The notes beneath the pieces are model-generated. The model ran no database searches. It saw only the letters and a program-made list of their open reading frames with translations, and had not been told where the DNA came from. The translations under genes and the position numbers were made by a program. Positions 61,850-64,000 of a stretch of DNA of 64,000 bases are shown here, piece after piece (the stretch's first letter is position 1; each line of letters opens with the position of its first letter). The stretch is from assembly GCA_017471505.1 (NCBI GenBank), contig JAFUTC010000007.1, positions 186,001 through 250,000 on the forward strand. Reading direction: 5' to 3'. The stretch comes from Alloprevotella sp. (GTDB lineage Bacteria > Bacteroidota > Bacteroidia > Bacteroidales > Bacteroidaceae).

Positions 61850-63869
61850 TCCGCTGCTGCCCGTGGCATGCGCCATGGCCATAGGCATTGTGGCAGCCGG
61901 ACTTATGCCCCGCACCGACAGCATAGGGGTGTTGGGCGGCGCCATTGTGGCAGAAACAGGCCTCATAGCCGCGCTCGTGGCGGTCTTTATGAAAAAACGA
62001 CAACACACGGCCTTGTTTGTCGCCCTGCTTATGACGGCAGCCTGCGGAATGGGCATACTGTCGATGTGGAATAGCCGGAACCGGCCACAAGTCGAATGGC
62101 CGGAATCGAAACAACTATACCGCGCACAGATTCTACGCATACACAAGGACAACCCACGCAGTTGGCGCGTGGTATGTTCGATTGACGGACACCGGGCACA
62201 AGGCGTGTTGGTGAAAAGTGGCTCGCAACCGCTTCCAGGCGACAGTATCTGGCTGCTTACCCAAATCACTCGTCCCAAGAACTATGGCAATCCGGGCGAA
62301 ATGAACTACAGCGCTTATCTGCAACGCGACCAGATTGACGGCACCTTTATGTGCTACGCCAAAGAATGGGCTCCCATGGGAAAATACACGGCGAAATTTC
62401 CCTCGGCCACTTGGTTTCTGCGCCAGCGCAGCAAGTTGGTGGAACGCTACAAAGACTATTTTTCCGACCACACGCTGGCCGTGGTCGCCTCGCTTACGCT
62501 GGGCGACCGTTCGCTTATCACGTCCGACACCCGCACCTTGTTCTCGCAGTCGGGCACGGCACATGTCATCGCCCTGAGCGGCTTCCACCTGAGCATCTTT
62601 ATTGCCATTGCCAACTTGTTTATGTGGCTGTTTGTCAGAAGCAGGCGGTGGCGCATGTGGCTTGGGCTGTGCCTCATTCCGATAATGTGGGCATTCTGCA
62701 TGCTTGCCGGAGCGCCCTCGTCGCTTGTGCGAGCAGTCATCATGGCAAGCCTCTACCAGTTTTTGCTTGCCCTTCAATACGACTTGCAACCTTTAAATCT
62801 GCTGTCGCTGGCTGCCATTGCCTTCTTTCTCGTTTCTCCCAACTCGCTCTACGATGTAGGATTTCAGTTGTCCTTTGTTGCCATGATAGCCATCTATGCC
62901 GTCTATCCGCAACTGCCTCAACCGGGTTGGCTGCATAAGTCGAAGGCATTGCAGTTCCTATACGGTACCGTCATGCTATCGTTGGCCGCACAGATTGGAA
63001 CGTTCCCCATCGTGGCCTATCACTTCCATTCGATTCCACTATACGGATTGCTGTCGACACTGCTGATACTGCCATTCGCCTACCTTATATTGGGCGGCGG
63101 ATTGGCTTTCTTTCTGATTCCTCCCGTACAGTCTGTCGTTGCCTTCATCATGGAAAAAGCAACGACCCTAATGCTCGCCATCCTGACCACCGTCAGCCAT
63201 TGGCCGCTGAGCCACATTGCATTTGCACCGACTATGTGGCAAGTCGGTTTGTTCTACCTGTCGATTGGCTGTCTGATTGCGCCATTCCGACAAAAAGGGC
63301 AAAAATGGCTTTGCTTGGCCATCCTGGCCGGACTGATAGTACTGTGCGGACGCATTGCACGTGGTAGTCTCCGACTGCAACCTCAAATAGCCATCTACAA
63401 CAGCTACTTACCGCTGGTACATATTATCGGGACTGAAGAGGAAACTGCCATTTGGGCATCCAACGACAGTCTGACCGAGTTTCAGCATCGCATGGCCCGA
63501 AACCACCTTGAAGCACACAAAGACTACCGCCCGTCGCGACAGATGCCCCTGCCGACCCGCACCGCCACCCTATATGCCGACTCCACGCTTATAGTGTGGG
63601 GCTCGAAAACTATTGCCATTCCCCACCGGCAATATGGCAACGACCACGAACCCATTGCCACCCGGCCGACCGACATATTATTCGTCACAAAAGCATTCAG
63701 AGGTTCGCTGCGAAACCTATGCCTCCGGCTGCAACCAAAGACTATCGTAATAGGAGCAGACTTGTCGGAACAAAAACAACGGAAATATGCCCACGAAGTA
63801 GCCGACCTGCCTGTGCGTTGCCATATCGTGTCAAAAGATGGTGCCTACATTGAACATTTTTCGGACTAA
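61809..63869 (+). CDS. ComEC/Rec2-family DNA-uptake channel protein
   Basis: A 686-residue inner-membrane protein that carries single-stranded DNA into the cell during transformation. An N-terminal region with three hydrophobic segments and an OB-like domain (about 95-185, DUF4131) precedes the competence domain (HVIALSGFHLSIFIAIANLF, then FCMLAGAPSSLVRAVIMASL). The C-terminal metallo-beta-lactamase domain found in many homologues is absent: after about 510 only a short soluble region remains. The ATG at 61809 overlaps comF and places the start before the first hydrophobic segment. Confidence 0.88.
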   Translation: MSQPSRLNTLLTNSPLLPVACAMAIGIVAAGLMPRTDSIGVLGGAIVAETGLIAALVAVFMKKRQHTALFVALLMTAACGMGILSMWNSRNRPQVEWPESKQLYRAQILRIHKDNPRSWRVVCSIDGHRAQGVLVKSGSQPLPGDSIWLLTQITRPKNYGNPGEMNYSAYLQRDQIDGTFMCYAKEWAPMGKYTAKFPSATWFLRQRSKLVERYKDYFSDHTLAVVASLTLGDRSLITSDTRTLFSQSGTAHVIALSGFHLSIFIAIANLFMWLFVRSRRWRMWLGLCLIPIMWAFCMLAGAPSSLVRAVIMASLYQFLLALQYDLQPLNLLSLAAIAFFLVSPNSLYDVGFQLSFVAMIAIYAVYPQLPQPGWLHKSKALQFLYGTVMLSLAAQIGTFPIVAYHFHSIPLYGLLSTLLILPFAYLILGGGLAFFLIPPVQSVVAFIMEKATTLMLAILTTVSHWPLSHIAFAPTMWQVGLFYLSIGCLIAPFRQKGQKWLCLAILAGLIVLCGRIARGSLRLQPQIAIYNSYLPLVHIIGTEEETAIWASNDSLTEFQHRMARNHLEAHKDYRPSRQMPLPTRTATLYADSTLIVWGSKTIAIPHRQYGNDHEPIATRPTDILFVTKAFRGSLRNLCLRLQPKTIVIGADLSEQKQRKYAHEVADLPVRCHIVSKDGAYIEHFSD

Positions 63870-63983
63870 CCAAGAAATCATGCCATTAGGACACCGCTCT
63901 CTGAAAACTTCTTTTTAATTTAGCAAGCAATCGGGCACCACAGCCCCATAAACCACTCCCTTTCTAACCCGCTCTCATCGACC

Positions 63984-64000
63984 ATGTCCCTTACAATACC
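63984..64000 (+). CDS. possible 5' end of the next gene
   Basis: An ATG at 63984 opens a frame (MSLTI) that runs off the window. Too short to name. The 114 bp between comEC and this point hold nothing I can identify. Confidence 0.2.

Overview
The window is a chromosomal segment of a member of the Bacteroidota, most likely order Bacteroidales and plausibly Prevotellaceae. The signs are: promoters of the TTTG-N19/20-TAnnTTTG type instead of TTGACA/TATAAT; few Shine-Dalgarno sequences; the gene order ileS - zinc-less DksA-like - lspA - DUF4296 lipoprotein; a serine palmitoyltransferase of the Bacteroides sphingolipid pathway; a C10 cysteine protease ending in what looks like a type IX secretion sorting tail; and a linked pyrB-pyrI pair. 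Nearly all genes are housekeeping genes. I see no insertion sequence, prophage, CRISPR array or resistance gene.

Layout. 1-1302: the end of aroB and a secreted FMN-binding protein. 1378-7401 (minus): an operon-like run of a RecD-like helicase, cardiolipin synthase, C10 protease and queA. 7693-9824 (plus): a TetR regulator, fabG and an RluA-type synthase. 9817-15232 (minus): DUF4296 lipoprotein, lspA, DksA-like and ileS. 15490-29498 (plus): LysE exporter, DUF4924, rfbD, prfC, tRNA-Met, a tRNA methyltransferase, rsmG, an MBL hydrolase, serS, ruvX, def, a TPR protein, tsaC, a ClC transporter and fmt. 29495-34895 (minus): a tightly packed run of TPM protein, lemA, purM, a 20-residue-repeat protein, prfA, a small membrane protein and pyrF. 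35171-37454 (plus): an RsmF-like methyltransferase and prmA. 37553-43963 (minus): pdxJ, a DJ-1 protein, recG, pyrB, pyrI and glyA. 44067-51358: nadK, SRP RNA, tRNA-Thr, an HD protein, a lipid kinase divergent from serine palmitoyltransferase, a tRNA Gly-Leu-Leu-Gly cluster, a hypothetical gene, a stand-alone AICAR transformylase and a small basic protein. 51598-58748 (plus): M23/LysM peptidase, lon, tgt, an LptF/G-type permease and a DEAD-box helicase. 58960-64000: a YtxH/holin-like envelope cassette, a second RluA-type synthase, comF and comEC.

Together the genes cover translation (two aminoacyl-tRNA synthetases, RF1, RF3, fmt, def, and tRNA and rRNA modification including queA and tgt for queuosine), nucleotide synthesis (purM, AICAR transformylase, pyrB/I/F, with glyA supplying one-carbon units), envelope lipids (fabG, cls, spt, lipid kinase, LptF/G-type permease) and DNA uptake or repair (comF, comEC, recG, ruvX).

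The most unusual signal is non-coding. Seven intergenic sites carry the same 99-bp module: five 15-bp imperfect palindromes separated by exactly 6 bp, giving a 21-bp pitch, which is two turns of B-DNA. Four modules (7509, 15319, 35017, 59996) have three central palindromes of the form TTYCARRSYYTGRAA flanked by AT-type palindromes. Three (25995, 42530-42649, 51438) consist entirely of AT-type palindromes of the form ATTNNATWATNNAAT. I do not recognise this element. It looks like either a dispersed REP/BIME-like family or a helically phased binding platform for a dimeric protein.
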